A stretch of DNA of 46,837 nt from Paludibacteraceae bacterium (GCA_024401515.1 JAKSKY010000006.1:1-46837), one strand, 5' to 3'; positions 1-9,783 are shown, counted from the first letter of the stretch. The notes: generated from the letters alone by a model not told the origin. Numbers and translations are program-made.

Positions 1-423
1 AGGCGACGGAGAAGTTGGTGAAGATGGGCTTTGTCGTATTGCCTTATTGCCAGGCGGATCCAACGCTTTGCAAGCGTTTGGAGGAGGCGGGTGCCGCTAC
101 CGTGATGCCACTTGGTGCGCCAATCGGTACCAACAAGGGATTGCAGACGCGTGATTTCCTCCGCATTATCATCGAGCAAGCCAATATCCCAGTGGTAGTG
201 GATGCTGGTATCGGTGCGCCTAGCCATGCCGCAGAGGCGATGGAGATGGGTGCTTCGGCCTGTTTGGTGAATACAGCGATCGCGGTGGCGGGTGATCCTG
301 TCGCTATGGCTGTTGCCTTCAAGCAAGCGGTTGAGGCGGGTCGTATGGCCTACGAGGCAGGTTTGGGTACCCAAGCCGATAATTTCGTGGCAGAGGCCTC
401 GTCTCCTCTCACATCGTTTTTGA

Positions 424-431
<8 letters not shown>
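1..431 (+). CDS. thiG: Thiazole synthase ThiG, C-terminal part (5' end outside window)
   Basis: ThiG makes the thiazole phosphate half of thiamine from deoxyxylulose phosphate, dehydroglycine and ThiS thiocarboxylate in the cytoplasm. The frame is open from base 3 and an upstream start is missing. Visible ThiG features are the TIM-barrel phosphate-binding strands, including the segments [12 protein letters not shown] and [20 protein letters not shown], followed by [13 protein letters not shown]. The ending at FLNS is short and lies inside an A/T-rich heptamer array that supplies the stop codon. thiC follows after 36 bases and the strand and order fit one thiamine operon. ThiS and the usual ThiE are expected just upstream, beyond the window. 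Confidence 0.96.
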
Positions 432-2155
<1,724 letters not shown>

Positions 2156-2156
<1 letters not shown>

Positions 2157-2183
2157 TTCTTAATTCTTATTTCTTAATTCATA
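2156..2183 (+). repeat. Heptamer array between thiC and thiH
   Basis: Roughly four seven-base units (two ATTCTTA, one TTTCTTA, one ATTCATA) directly follow the thiC stop codon, the same repeat family as at 424-458. Confidence 0.7.
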
Positions 2184-2191
2184 ATTAAGTT

Positions 2192-3328
2192 GTGTTTTCA
2201 GACGAATTATTAAAAATAGATTGGGACGAGACAACGGCGAAGATCGCCGCGAAAACCGATGCGGATGTGCGTCGTGCCTTGTCAAAGGAGCGTTGTGACG
2301 TGGAGGACTTCATGGCTTTGATCTCCCCAGCTGCGACTCCCTATTTGGAGACGATGGCTCGCCTCAGCAAAAAATATACGGAGGAGAGGTTCGGTAAGAC
2401 CATCTCCATGTTCATTCCGTTATACATCACCAATTCTTGCACCAATTCGTGCGTCTATTGCGGTTTCCACATCAGCAATCCGATGGCTCGTACCATCTTG
2501 ACGCCGGAGCAGTGTGAGGATGAGTACAAGGCGATCAAGAAGCTCGGTCCTTTCGAGAACCTTCTGATCGTGACGGGCGAGAACCCTGCGAAGGCAGGAG
2601 TTCCCTACATCGCCAAGGCGTTGGATATCGCCAAGAAGTATTTCTCCAATTTGAAGATTGAGGTGATGCCTTTGAGCACGGAGGAGTATGCCGAGCTGAC
2701 CAAGCATGGCATGAACGGTGTGATCTGCTTCCAGGAGACTTATAACCGCGCCAACTACAACATCTACCACCCGAAGGGCATGAAGTCCAAATTCGAGTGG
2801 CGATGCAACGGTTTCGACCGTATGGGCCAAGCGGGCGTCCACTCCATCGGAATGGGTGTCTTGATCGGTCTGGAGAAGGAGTGGCGCACCGACATCACCA
2901 TGATGGCCTACCACTTACGCTATTTGCAGAAACATTACTGGAAGACCAAATATAGCGTGAACTTCCCTCGTATGCGTCCTGCGGAGAATGGCGGATTCCA
3001 ACCCAATTGCATCATGAGTGACAAGGAGTTGGCGCAGGTTACCTTCGCCATGCGTATCTTCGACCACGATGTGGACATCTCTTATTCCACCCGTGAGCCA
3101 GCCTTCATCCGTGACAACATGGCCTGCTTGGGCGTGACCACGATGAGTGCGGAGAGCAAGACGGAACCAGGCGGATATTACACTTATCCACAAGCTTTGG
3201 AACAGTTCCATGTGAACGACGAGCGTACCGCTGTGGAGATCAACGCTCGTTTGAAGGAGTTGGGTAGAGAGCCCGTTTGGAAGGATTGGGACAGTAGTTT
3301 CGATGAATTGAAGCTTCAAAAGAATTGA
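2192..3328 (+). CDS. thiH: 2-iminoacetate synthase ThiH (radical SAM tyrosine lyase)
   Basis: ThiH cleaves tyrosine to dehydroglycine and p-cresol, giving the glycine-derived unit of the thiazole ring. The radical SAM motif C83-x3-C87-x2-C90 (CTNSCVYC) is intact and is followed by GFHISNPMAR. The 378-residue length is typical. Translation most likely begins at GTG 2192, since no ATG is well placed upstream. Having ThiH rather than the oxidase ThiO points to oxygen-independent thiazole synthesis and so to an anaerobe. thiF starts one base after the stop, so the two are tightly coupled. Confidence 0.97.
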   Translation: MFSDELLKIDWDETTAKIAAKTDADVRRALSKERCDVEDFMALISPAATPYLETMARLSKKYTEERFGKTISMFIPLYITNSCTNSCVYCGFHISNPMARTILTPEQCEDEYKAIKKLGPFENLLIVTGENPAKAGVPYIAKALDIAKKYFSNLKIEVMPLSTEEYAELTKHGMNGVICFQETYNRANYNIYHPKGMKSKFEWRCNGFDRMGQAGVHSIGMGVLIGLEKEWRTDITMMAYHLRYLQKHYWKTKYSVNFPRMRPAENGGFQPNCIMSDKELAQVTFAMRIFDHDVDISYSTREPAFIRDNMACLGVTTMSAESKTEPGGYYTYPQALEQFHVNDERTAVEINARLKELGREPVWKDWDSSFDELKLQKN

Positions 3329-3329
3329 T

Positions 3330-4031
3330 ATGGGTGAGTTGACTGAACGCTATCATCGCCAAATCCTCTTGCCTGAACTAGGGGAGGAGGGTCAACGAAA
3401 ATTGCGCCAAGCCCGTGTGCTATTGGTGGGTGTGGGAGGTCTCGGCTCTCCCATTGCCCTCTATTTGACAGGTGCGGGTGTGGGTACGATTGGATTGTTG
3501 GATGATGATGTGGTCAGTGTCACTAACCTGCATAGACAAGTCCTCTATGCTGAAACGGAGGTGGGGCAATCGAAGGCGGAGTGTGCCGCCAAGCGCCTTG
3601 CCCAGTTGAACAGTGAGGTGCGTTTGGTGCCTCTTGCGTGTCGGTTGACGGCGGAAAATGCGTCGGAGATTATCTCCCAATACGATATCGTGGTGGATGG
3701 ATGTGATAATTTTGCCACGCGCTATGTGATTGACGAGGTGTGCCGACAGCAAGGAAAACCATATGTTTATGGATCCATTCAGGATTTGGATGGACAGGTA
3801 GCCGTTTTGGGTGTAGGGGAAAATCCTAAATATTACACAGATTTGTTCCCCCAAGAGGAGGTAGCCGACTATGAGCCTTCCAAAGCGGTTTTAGGTGTGA
3901 CACCCGCCGTGGTGGGAAGCGTTGAGGCGAATCAGGTGATTCAATTGATTGTCGGTTTCGGGGACCCTTTGGTCAATAAATTGTGGAGCATCGATCTGCG
4001 CTCCATGAATAGCTTTATCGTAAATATTTAA
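3330..4031 (+). CDS. thiF: ThiF-like E1 adenylyltransferase lacking zinc cysteines
   Basis: ThiF/MoeB-family enzymes adenylate the C-terminal glycine of a sulfur-carrier protein, here presumably ThiS. The nucleotide-binding loop GVGGLGSP lies at residues 34-41, followed by the acidic strand DDDVVSVTNLHRQ with the catalytic Arg/Gln region and by VVDGCDNFATRYVID. The protein has 233 residues and only four cysteines (85, 104, 125, 138), none as CxxC. The usual first zinc CxxC is replaced by KYYTDLFP near 168-174, and the region before GVTPAVVG has no cysteine for a ThiS disulfide. The start is one base after thiH. Position makes a thiamine role very likely; the chemistry of sulfur transfer must differ from E. 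coli ThiF. Confidence 0.9.
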   Translation: MGELTERYHRQILLPELGEEGQRKLRQARVLLVGVGGLGSPIALYLTGAGVGTIGLLDDDVVSVTNLHRQVLYAETEVGQSKAECAAKRLAQLNSEVRLVPLACRLTAENASEIISQYDIVVDGCDNFATRYVIDEVCRQQGKPYVYGSIQDLDGQVAVLGVGENPKYYTDLFPQEEVADYEPSKAVLGVTPAVVGSVEANQVIQLIVGFGDPLVNKLWSIDLRSMNSFIVNI

Positions 4032-4053
4032 TCTCCAAGAAGTATAAGAAAAT

Positions 4054-4524
4054 ATGTATAAGAAAATTATCAATCCTTGGTTAGGTGTGGAGGGGTACAA
4101 CTGTTTCGCCTGCTGTCCGACCAATAGCATAGGTCTTCATTTGGACCTCTTCGAGGATGGGGAGGATATCGTTACCCGTTGGAGCCCTAATGACAACTAC
4201 CAGAGTTATGTGAATACGCTTCATGGCGGCATCCAGTCGCTCTTGATGGATGAGTTGGCGGGATGGGTGATCTCCCGAAAGTTGCAGACCATTGGTGTCA
4301 CTTCCAAGATGGAGGTGAAATACATCAAGCCGGTCTCCACGAAAAACAAGGTGATAACCGTCAAGGCCCGACTCAATAAGATGATGCGTCATGTGGCCTT
4401 TATCGATGCGGAGATCTATGATGAAACGGATACCTTGTGTACCCAAGGCCAGTTGGTCTATTTCTGTAAAACCAAGGAACAAGCCGCCACGGAGGGATTC
4501 CCTGGCTGTGAAGTGGAGGAGTAG
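4054..4524 (+). CDS. PaaI-type hotdog-fold thioesterase
   Basis: A 156-residue single-domain protein. The segment NTLHGGIQSLLMDELAG (residues 54-70) is the hotdog thioesterase signature: H57-G-G and D66 fall where PaaI-family enzymes place their substrate and catalytic residues. The family hydrolyses acyl-CoA thioesters, but the substrate cannot be read from the sequence. The N-terminus has a cysteine pair (NCFACC) that is not part of the known active site. The gene lies between thiF and the thiE-like gene and is one base from the latter, so it is in the thiamine operon. A role in clearing a dead-end thiamine intermediate is possible but is only inference. Confidence 0.85.
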   Translation: MYKKIINPWLGVEGYNCFACCPTNSIGLHLDLFEDGEDIVTRWSPNDNYQSYVNTLHGGIQSLLMDELAGWVISRKLQTIGVTSKMEVKYIKPVSTKNKVITVKARLNKMMRHVAFIDAEIYDETDTLCTQGQLVYFCKTKEQAATEGFPGCEVEE

Positions 4525-4525
4525 G

Positions 4526-5122
4526 ATGAAGCTGGTTGTCATCACGATGCCTGATTTTTTTGCGGACGAGGCCCAGTGCATAGAGGCTTTGTTCCGAAAT
4601 GGTCTGCAATATTTGCATCTCCGCAAGCCCAAGGCCTCCGCGGAGGAGTATGGCGCTTTGTTGAGGCAGATCGATTCCTGTTATTATGACCGAATTGTTT
4701 TGCACGATCACTTTGAACTGCTTGAAAGGTTTCCTCTGAAAGGGGTGCATCTCAACTCACGCAATCCGCAACCTCCAGTAGGTTGGTGCGGACATGTCTC
4801 GCACTCCTGCCATTCGTTGGAGGAGGTGATAACTTATAAAAATCAGTGCGACTATCTCTTCTTAAGTCCAATCTATGATAGTATTTCCAAAGAGGGATAT
4901 GGTGCCACTTTCACAGAGCAGACATTGCTTCAAGCGAATAAGGAGGGTGTTATCGATGAGAAAGTGGTAGCGTTGGGTGGTATGACGGCGGAACATCTGT
5001 CGGCTGTGAAGTCTTATGGTTTCGGCGGTGCGGCCTTCTTGGGTTATGTTTGGCATCCGTTTGTTCAGGATGGATTGGAAAAAGGAATCGAAAATTTTGG
5101 TGCAATATTAGAGAAAATATAA
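4526..5122 (+). CDS. ThiE/TenI-like thiamine phosphate synthase family protein
   Basis: This 198-residue TIM-barrel protein resembles ThiE, which joins the pyrimidine and thiazole phosphates. It has LQYLHLRKP near the N-terminus, IVLHDH, GVHLNSRN, FLSPIYDSISKEGYG (the GPxxxTxTK loop equivalent) and VVALGGMTAEH. The start is the ATG one base after the thioesterase stop; an open frame extends upstream to 4391 but overlaps the thioesterase. The phosphate loop is divergent. A canonical ThiE probably sits upstream of thiG in this operon, so this may be a second ThiE or a TenI-type paralog. It is the last gene of the main operon. Confidence 0.82.
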   Translation: MKLVVITMPDFFADEAQCIEALFRNGLQYLHLRKPKASAEEYGALLRQIDSCYYDRIVLHDHFELLERFPLKGVHLNSRNPQPPVGWCGHVSHSCHSLEEVITYKNQCDYLFLSPIYDSISKEGYGATFTEQTLLQANKEGVIDEKVVALGGMTAEHLSAVKSYGFGGAAFLGYVWHPFVQDGLEKGIENFGAILEKI

Positions 5123-5130
5123 TACCTTTG
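5123..5130 (+). promoter_or_regulatory. Bacteroidota-type -7 box TACCTTTG
   Basis: Matches TAnnTTTG, 19 bases before the ATG at 5149, with a TTTTGG about 20 bases further upstream as a possible -33 box. It implies a separate transcript for the next small gene. Confidence 0.6.
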
Positions 5131-5148
5131 CGTCGTTAAAATTAGAAA

Positions 5149-5448
5149 ATGTTGATTCTTATGCTTACTATGATTGTTTATTATCATTGCAATAAGGGTA
5201 AACGCAATGAGTTTGTAAAGGCAATTGCTGCGGCTGATATTGCAGCGAAGTGCCGGGCAGAGAATGGATGCAAACAGTATGATTACTTCCTTCCGTTGAA
5301 CGACGAAGATACCCTTCTCTTGGTGGAGAAGTGGGAGAGCGAAGAGGCGCAGAAGATCCACATGACGACGCCTCATTTCCAATTGCTATCATCCCTGAAG
5401 GAGCGTTATGTGGAGCGCGTGGGGATAGAAAAGATCTTGCATGAATAA
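5149..5448 (+). CDS. Antibiotic biosynthesis monooxygenase (ABM/YgiN-like) family protein
   Basis: A small protein of about 92-99 residues. The pattern of a first strand MIVYYHCNKGKRNEFVKAI, a middle strand YDYFLPLNDEDTLLLVEKWES and the segment HMTTPHFQLL fits the dimeric ferredoxin-like ABM fold. Members include quinol monooxygenases and stress-related proteins, so no substrate is claimed. In-frame ATGs lie at 5149, 5161 and 5170; the last gives the usual family N-terminus, but the promoter at 5123-5130 allows all three. The C-terminal codons are part of a 16-base tandem duplication. Confidence 0.8.
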   Translation: MLILMLTMIVYYHCNKGKRNEFVKAIAAADIAAKCRAENGCKQYDYFLPLNDEDTLLLVEKWESEEAQKIHMTTPHFQLLSSLKERYVERVGIEKILHE

Positions 5449-5467
5449 TAACTTGCACGAATAATAA
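5436..5467 (+). repeat. 16-base tandem duplication over a stop codon
   Basis: Units at 5436-5451 (CTTGCATGAATAATAA) and 5452-5467 (CTTGCACGAATAATAA) differ at one base. The first contains the last codons and stop of the ABM gene. Confidence 0.8.
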
Positions 5468-5482
5468 TATAAAATAAATATT

Positions 5483-6424
5483 ATGAAAGCTTTGGGTATA
5501 GTGGTGGCAGTTCTACTGCTGCTTGTGGTGGCTTTTGCCATATTCTTTTTGAAAATATCGATTTATAAACGGGTGGTCGGTGTCAGTGAAACGGCCTACC
5601 GTGAGAAGATGCTTCCCGCTTATGCCGACGCATTGGCTTGGTTCGACTCTCTGCGAACCCAACAGAAGGTCGAGGATCGCTACTTCACCAATGGGGAGGG
5701 GCTTCGCCTGCACGCCTATTTTATTCCCTGCGAAAATGCTGTGGGTAATGTAGTCTTGGCGCATGGTTATTCGGGATGTGCCATCCAAACCGCACCACAT
5801 GCGAAGATGTATTTCGAAAAGTTCCATTACAATGTGGTGATGGTCGATCATCGTGCCCATGCGGGTAGTGAGGGCAAGGTGATCAATATGGGTTGGAAGG
5901 AGAGTCTGGATGTGCTCCGATGGGCGGAGTTGGCGAATGAGTCATTTGGGAATGGTTCGTTGCCGATGATGTTGCATGGCCTCTCTATGGGTGGTGCATG
6001 TGTCTTGATGTGTGCCGAGCGTGGGCTTCCCTCTTATGTGAAGGGTATCATTGATGACAGCGGATTTTCCAGCGCTTATGAGGAGTTCTCTTATGAGATG
6101 CGTATGAAGATGAATCTTCCCCCTTTCCCGTTGCTTGATGCGGCCAGTTTGCTCTGTAAGATCAAGGAGGGGTGGAGCTTTAAGGAGGCATCATCCATCC
6201 GTACTTTAGGAGCGGTCAAGACACCGCTTCTGATTATCCACGGCAATGCGGATACCCGCGTGCCATTGACGGAGGGTGTGAAAATTATGACGGCGAAAAA
6301 GGAACAAGTGGATTTCTGGGAAGTGGAGGGAGGAACGCACATTCAAGCGATCAGCCAACAACCAGAGCGTTATGCTGAAACCGTCTCATCGTTCTTGGAA
6401 AGGGCGAAGATGTCTGAGGGATAA
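5483..6424 (+). CDS. Membrane-anchored alpha/beta hydrolase
   Basis: 313 residues with one N-terminal membrane helix (about 3-25), then a hydrolase domain. The oxyanion loop region is LAHGYSGCA (92-100), the nucleophile elbow is GLSMGG with S168, the acid is D257 in HGNADTRVP, and the base is H286 in GGTHIQA, a complete Ser-Asp-His triad. Proteins of this BAAT/acyl-transferase-like or FrsA-like type are common in Bacteroidota, and the substrate is unknown. The catalytic domain is probably periplasmic, anchored to the inner membrane. The ATG at 5483 is 34 bases after the previous stop, so readthrough from the small upstream gene is possible. Confidence 0.88.
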   Translation: MKALGIVVAVLLLLVVAFAIFFLKISIYKRVVGVSETAYREKMLPAYADALAWFDSLRTQQKVEDRYFTNGEGLRLHAYFIPCENAVGNVVLAHGYSGCAIQTAPHAKMYFEKFHYNVVMVDHRAHAGSEGKVINMGWKESLDVLRWAELANESFGNGSLPMMLHGLSMGGACVLMCAERGLPSYVKGIIDDSGFSSAYEEFSYEMRMKMNLPPFPLLDAASLLCKIKEGWSFKEASSIRTLGAVKTPLLIIHGNADTRVPLTEGVKIMTAKKEQVDFWEVEGGTHIQAISQQPERYAETVSSFLERAKMSEG

Positions 6425-6510
6425 TGATGTTCTTATTTTGTGGATAAGGAATTCTGCTGTTGGGTGGAGTGCTTTTTTTAGTTAGTAGTTGTATTTTTCA
6501 ATTTATTTTA

Positions 6511-6518
6511 TATATTTG
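6511..6518 (+). promoter_or_regulatory. -7 box TATATTTG before the TPR gene
   Basis: Exact TAnnTTTG match 35 bases before ATG 6553. It argues against a longer start at 6460, which would lie upstream of the transcript. Confidence 0.65.
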
Positions 6519-6552
6519 TTCTAACTTGTTGTCGAACAAAAAAGGTACAACT

Positions 6553-7671
6553 ATGAAGCGTGAATTGAAGTTTTTACTCTTAGGCTTGCCTTTCATGAGC
6601 CTAAGTCTTTATGCGGCTGAGGCGAATCAACCAACTTTAACGACAGACGTGACCTCTTTGTCGTCCGATTATATGGCCCGTGCTGAATTCTTTATGGAGG
6701 CAGAGGAGACCGATAGCGCTCTCTGTTATTATGACAAGGCTATCCAAACCGATACGCTTTTTCATGAGGCTTATTACAGAAAGGCTAGCTTGCTGTTTTC
6801 CAACAACCGATTCCAAGAGGCACTGCCCGCAAATGAGAAGGCGATTCAGTACGCTCCGAAGATTCGCAGGTACATGATGCTGAAAGGTATGATCTTGCAA
6901 TCGTTGAATCGATCTGACGAAGCGCTTGCTGTGTTGGATGAGATGGCGAAGAAGTTCGGCGCGGATGCGCATAATATGCTTTGTAGGGCCTATTGCTACT
7001 CGGACATGGGTGATGTGGAGAAAATGAGGACGGCGTGTAATAAGGTGATTAAGATGAAGGACGCCACTACAACCTATCGTTTCTCCGCCCATCGTCTCCT
7101 CGTTTCCCATGCGACGGGGAAAGAGGTTCCCTCTTTATTGAAGGCGATGTTGAAGGATATGGGTAGTGATAATTTCAGGGCTCAATCCTATGCGGTTTTG
7201 TGCTACAATAAGATTGGTGCCTATGATAAGGCTGCCGTCCACCAAAAGAAAGCCATCCAGTTGCAAGAAAAACAGAGCCAAAATCAGGCTTTGTTGTGGG
7301 TGGATGAATACATGCATGGAAATTCCAAAGTCCGTGTGTATGAATATTTTAATCCGCAGGACGCGGGCCGTATGGCGACGCAGTATATATTCAGGGTTTA
7401 TGATCCGGATGCAAGTGGCGCCCGTACGTTGAATTATGCGATTCGTGTGGAGTATGTTGAAGATGTGGTGGAGCAATACAAATCGCAGATGGCTGTGATG
7501 TCTACATTTTGTAAAACAGGTGTCAAGACCTATCAGACGACACTCAGTGATGTGAAAAAGATGTCCTATAAGGATTGGAAGAAATTTGCCGACGACATCA
7601 TGGATGCGAAGCGGAAGGAGGATGCTACTTCAAAAAAGAAACCATCTAGTTCGGTGTTCTCCCAGTTTTAG
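6553..7671 (+). CDS. Secreted TPR-repeat protein
   Basis: 372 residues. A signal peptide (about 1-22, FLLLGLPFMSLSLYAAEA) predicts export. Tetratricopeptide-like helical pairs follow, clearest in the segments with ARAEFFMEAEETDSALCYYDKAI, EAYYRKASLLFSNNRFQEALPA and YAVLCYNKIGAYDKAAVHQKKA. The C-terminal third (about 255-372) is not repeat-like and ends in a Lys/Ser-rich tail. TPRs usually bind partner proteins; the partner is unknown. The ATG at 6553 is chosen because it gives a clean signal peptide and lies just after a -7 box. The next gene follows after a 70-base gap. Confidence 0.82.
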   Translation: MKRELKFLLLGLPFMSLSLYAAEANQPTLTTDVTSLSSDYMARAEFFMEAEETDSALCYYDKAIQTDTLFHEAYYRKASLLFSNNRFQEALPANEKAIQYAPKIRRYMMLKGMILQSLNRSDEALAVLDEMAKKFGADAHNMLCRAYCYSDMGDVEKMRTACNKVIKMKDATTTYRFSAHRLLVSHATGKEVPSLLKAMLKDMGSDNFRAQSYAVLCYNKIGAYDKAAVHQKKAIQLQEKQSQNQALLWVDEYMHGNSKVRVYEYFNPQDAGRMATQYIFRVYDPDASGARTLNYAIRVEYVEDVVEQYKSQMAVMSTFCKTGVKTYQTTLSDVKKMSYKDWKKFADDIMDAKRKEDATSKKKPSSSVFSQF

Positions 7672-7741
7672 TTGATGGCTGTTGAAATCGGAGGATGACG
7701 CAGAGACTTCAAATAAGTAAATTAGAAGTTCACAAGACAAT

Positions 7742-9313
7742 ATGAAGAAATTCACATTTCCACTAGTTATGTTACTAACAACTGTTTTTAACATGACATG
7801 TTTAGCTTCAGAAAATGAATTTTTTGAAATAGAGTATTCGGGTTCGAAGTATATTTTCAAGGTTCTTGATGAGTCTGCCCATACTTGCGAATTAGTCAGA
7901 TATACTTTATTAAATACCCCGGCTATCCCTGCCTCTGTAAAGATTCGGAATGTCGATTATAAAGTTACCAGTATTGGTGATAGAGCATTTCTGGCAACAT
8001 TTATTCCGGAAATCACATTGCCAGCCACAATTGAGCACATAGGGAACTTCGCATTCTATGACACAGAAATACTAGAGCTTTGTTTGCCAAAATCGGTAAA
8101 AACGATAGGGGAATGTCTTCTAAGGGACGGTTCGTATAGCGTTGACAAAAACAACAAGCATTTTTCATCGGCAAATGGTGTGCTATACAATAAAGAGAAA
8201 ACAGAACTCATTTCTGTTCCAAAGAGTACCGAGGGAAAATTTATCGTACCCAACAGTGTGCGGGTTTTAAGAGCTAGTGCATTTGATAATTGCAAAAAAA
8301 TCACGGAAATTGTTTTGCCTAAATCCTTAAAGACAATTCGACCTTATTGTTTTAATGGTTGTAGTAGCATAAAAAGCATAGAGCTACCAAATGCTTTGGA
8401 TTCAATATTTTATGACGCCTTTAGTTTTTGTGATTTTAAGGAAATAGAGATCCCCAAAAGTGTCCGTTATATTGACTCTAAATTCATTTCTTGCAAGGTA
8501 AATGTAAGCCCTGAAAACGAAAAATATACTTCTGTCGATGGCTTATTATATACTAAAGACATGAAAAACCTTAAGAATGTACCTGTCGATATTGAGGGGG
8601 AATTGGTTTTGCCTGAAGGCGTACAGGAAATTGAAGAAGGTGTTTTCCGGAATTGCGAAAAGCTGACCAAGATCACTTTCCCTAAAACCCTGAAAATAAT
8701 AGGGAAAAATGCGTTCAACTGGTGCCGAGAACTGAAAGAAGTCTTTATTCCAGCATCAGTCGATTCTATAGGTTCTTGGGCTTTTGACTGCAAGATGGTT
8801 GTTGATAGCGAAAACAAGTCATATAGTTCGGAAGATGGGGTGCTATATAACAAAGACAAAACAAAGATTGTGAGATTCCCCACTACTATACAAGGCGAAT
8901 TTTCTATTCCTAATATGGTTATTGATATTGAAAATTGTTGTTTCCGTGAAAGTAAGTTATCATCCATCATCATTCCAAATTCCGTAAAGACCATTGGTTA
9001 CCAATCATTTGGAACATGCAAAATCGACACGCTGACTATTCCAAACTCAGTAGAATATATAGGCAACTCCGCTTTTTCATATTGTACCCATATTAGTAAT
9101 TTTATAATTCCAAAATCAGTTAAAAAGATTGACGATGGCGCTTTTGTTTGTTGCTATGGATTGAAGACTATAGAGATACAAAACCCATCGGTTTCGATTG
9201 GAAAAGCCGCATTCCGTTCATGTTCGAAATTGGGGGAAATAGTATTACCTAACGGATTGGAAAAGGACGAGATTTGGGAGTTGCCAGATCACACAAAAGT
9301 CTTACACAAATAA
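7742..9313 (+). CDS. BspA-type leucine-rich-repeat surface protein
   Basis: 523 residues with a signal peptide (about 1-21) and many LRR_5 (BspA/TpLRR) units of about 23 residues, with pattern LPxSVxxIGxxAFxxCxxLxxIxIP. Three longer super-repeats interrupt the ladder at residues about 134, 255 and 354. Each has the form V-D/S-x-E/N-N-K-x-[FY]-[ST]-S-x-x-G-[VL]-L-Y-x-K, followed by a beta-strand leading back into LRR units. No T9SS sorting domain or lipobox is seen, so surface attachment is unclear. Family members bind host or bacterial proteins. The gene is visibly richer in A/T than its neighbours, which could mean relaxed codon selection or transfer. Confidence 0.9.
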   Translation: MKKFTFPLVMLLTTVFNMTCLASENEFFEIEYSGSKYIFKVLDESAHTCELVRYTLLNTPAIPASVKIRNVDYKVTSIGDRAFLATFIPEITLPATIEHIGNFAFYDTEILELCLPKSVKTIGECLLRDGSYSVDKNNKHFSSANGVLYNKEKTELISVPKSTEGKFIVPNSVRVLRASAFDNCKKITEIVLPKSLKTIRPYCFNGCSSIKSIELPNALDSIFYDAFSFCDFKEIEIPKSVRYIDSKFISCKVNVSPENEKYTSVDGLLYTKDMKNLKNVPVDIEGELVLPEGVQEIEEGVFRNCEKLTKITFPKTLKIIGKNAFNWCRELKEVFIPASVDSIGSWAFDCKMVVDSENKSYSSEDGVLYNKDKTKIVRFPTTIQGEFSIPNMVIDIENCCFRESKLSSIIIPNSVKTIGYQSFGTCKIDTLTIPNSVEYIGNSAFSYCTHISNFIIPKSVKKIDDGAFVCCYGLKTIEIQNPSVSIGKAAFRSCSKLGEIVLPNGLEKDEIWELPDHTKVLHK

Positions 9314-9337
9314 CATGCTCGACTCGATTCAGAAAAA

Positions 9338-9365
9338 GAAGTTGTTTGAAAACTAAAACAACTTC
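9338..9365. repeat. Perfect 10-base inverted repeat after the LRR gene
   Basis: GAAGTTGTTT (9338-9347) and AAACAACTTC (9356-9365) form a hairpin with an 8-base loop. On the minus strand it is followed by a T-rich tract. Confidence 0.65.
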
Positions 9366-9413
9366 TAAATTGGGAAAGCCGTTTTGAGTTGAAACAAAAT
9401 CGACGAGATATGA

Positions 9414-9440
9414 AGTCAGTCCGAAAGGACTGGCTTTTTT
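9414..9440 (+). terminator. Intrinsic terminator downstream of the LRR gene
   Basis: A 9-pair stem AGTCAGTCC/GGACTGGCT with a GAAA loop, followed by a run of T. It ends plus-strand transcription from the LRR gene about 100 bases after its stop. Confidence 0.8.
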
Positions 9441-9524
9441 GTTCGCATATTAACGTTTTATTGCAAGATTGGGGTTAAAAAGGCTATTCGTTTAACCGAT
9501 ATTAACGACCAGTTTTAATAAAGT

Positions 9525-9709
9525 ATGAAGCTTGTTGTAAACTCAATATTATTAGTCTTGTTTCCTTGTATGACTCTTATGGGAAAGAGTCTGGCAAGGT
9601 TTTCGCTTATGTAATCGTTAAATCCACTTGCGTCGATTGCACCTTCTTCGATAAGGAAATTATTTCCCACAAAGATAATTCCTTTAAATCATCATACAAC
9701 TGTCAGTAG
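9525..9709 (+). pseudogene. Possible frameshifted small secreted-protein gene
   Basis: ATG 9525 opens a signal-peptide-like frame (MKLVVNSILLVLFPC...) that stops at 9614. The frame two bases over is open from 9506 to the stop at 9707-9709 and would encode KVFAYVIVKSTCVDCTFFDKE and further residues. A single frameshift near 9560-9590 would join a signal peptide to this cysteine-containing tail. Length and composition are too slight to prove that either part is a gene; it may be chance. Confidence 0.25.
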
Positions 9710-9728
9710 TAAAACTTTGCATAAACCA

Positions 9729-9759
9729 ATCCGCACCCCTTTCGCAAGGAGTGCGGATT
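9729..9759 (-). terminator. Hairpin at the 3' end of the metY-cysK operon
   Basis: AATCCGCAC/GTGCGGATT plus an inner CCTT/AAGG stem with loop TCGC lies 25 bases beyond the cysK stop. The T-run after it on the minus strand is weak, so termination strength is uncertain. Confidence 0.55.
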
Positions 9760-9783
9760 TCGCTTATGTAATTGTAGTGTATG

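Larger units (their letters stand above)
9314..9783. other. 470-base gap with hairpins and a possible gene remnant
   Basis: No intact gene of normal size. It contains a perfect inverted repeat (9338-9365), a terminator (9414-9440), a small degraded-looking frame (9525-9709), a copied 15-base word (9601-9615 and 9758-9772) and a hairpin next to the cysK stop (9729-9759). Confidence 0.7.

Noticed and set aside
4391-4525. Longer N-terminus of the thiE-like gene
   Set aside because: It overlaps the thioesterase in another frame, is Arg-rich and lacks homology to ThiE; the ATG at 4526 fits the family start.
6460-6552. Upstream extension of the TPR gene
   Set aside because: It lies across and before the promoter at 6511-6518, and the ATG at 6553 gives a proper signal peptide.
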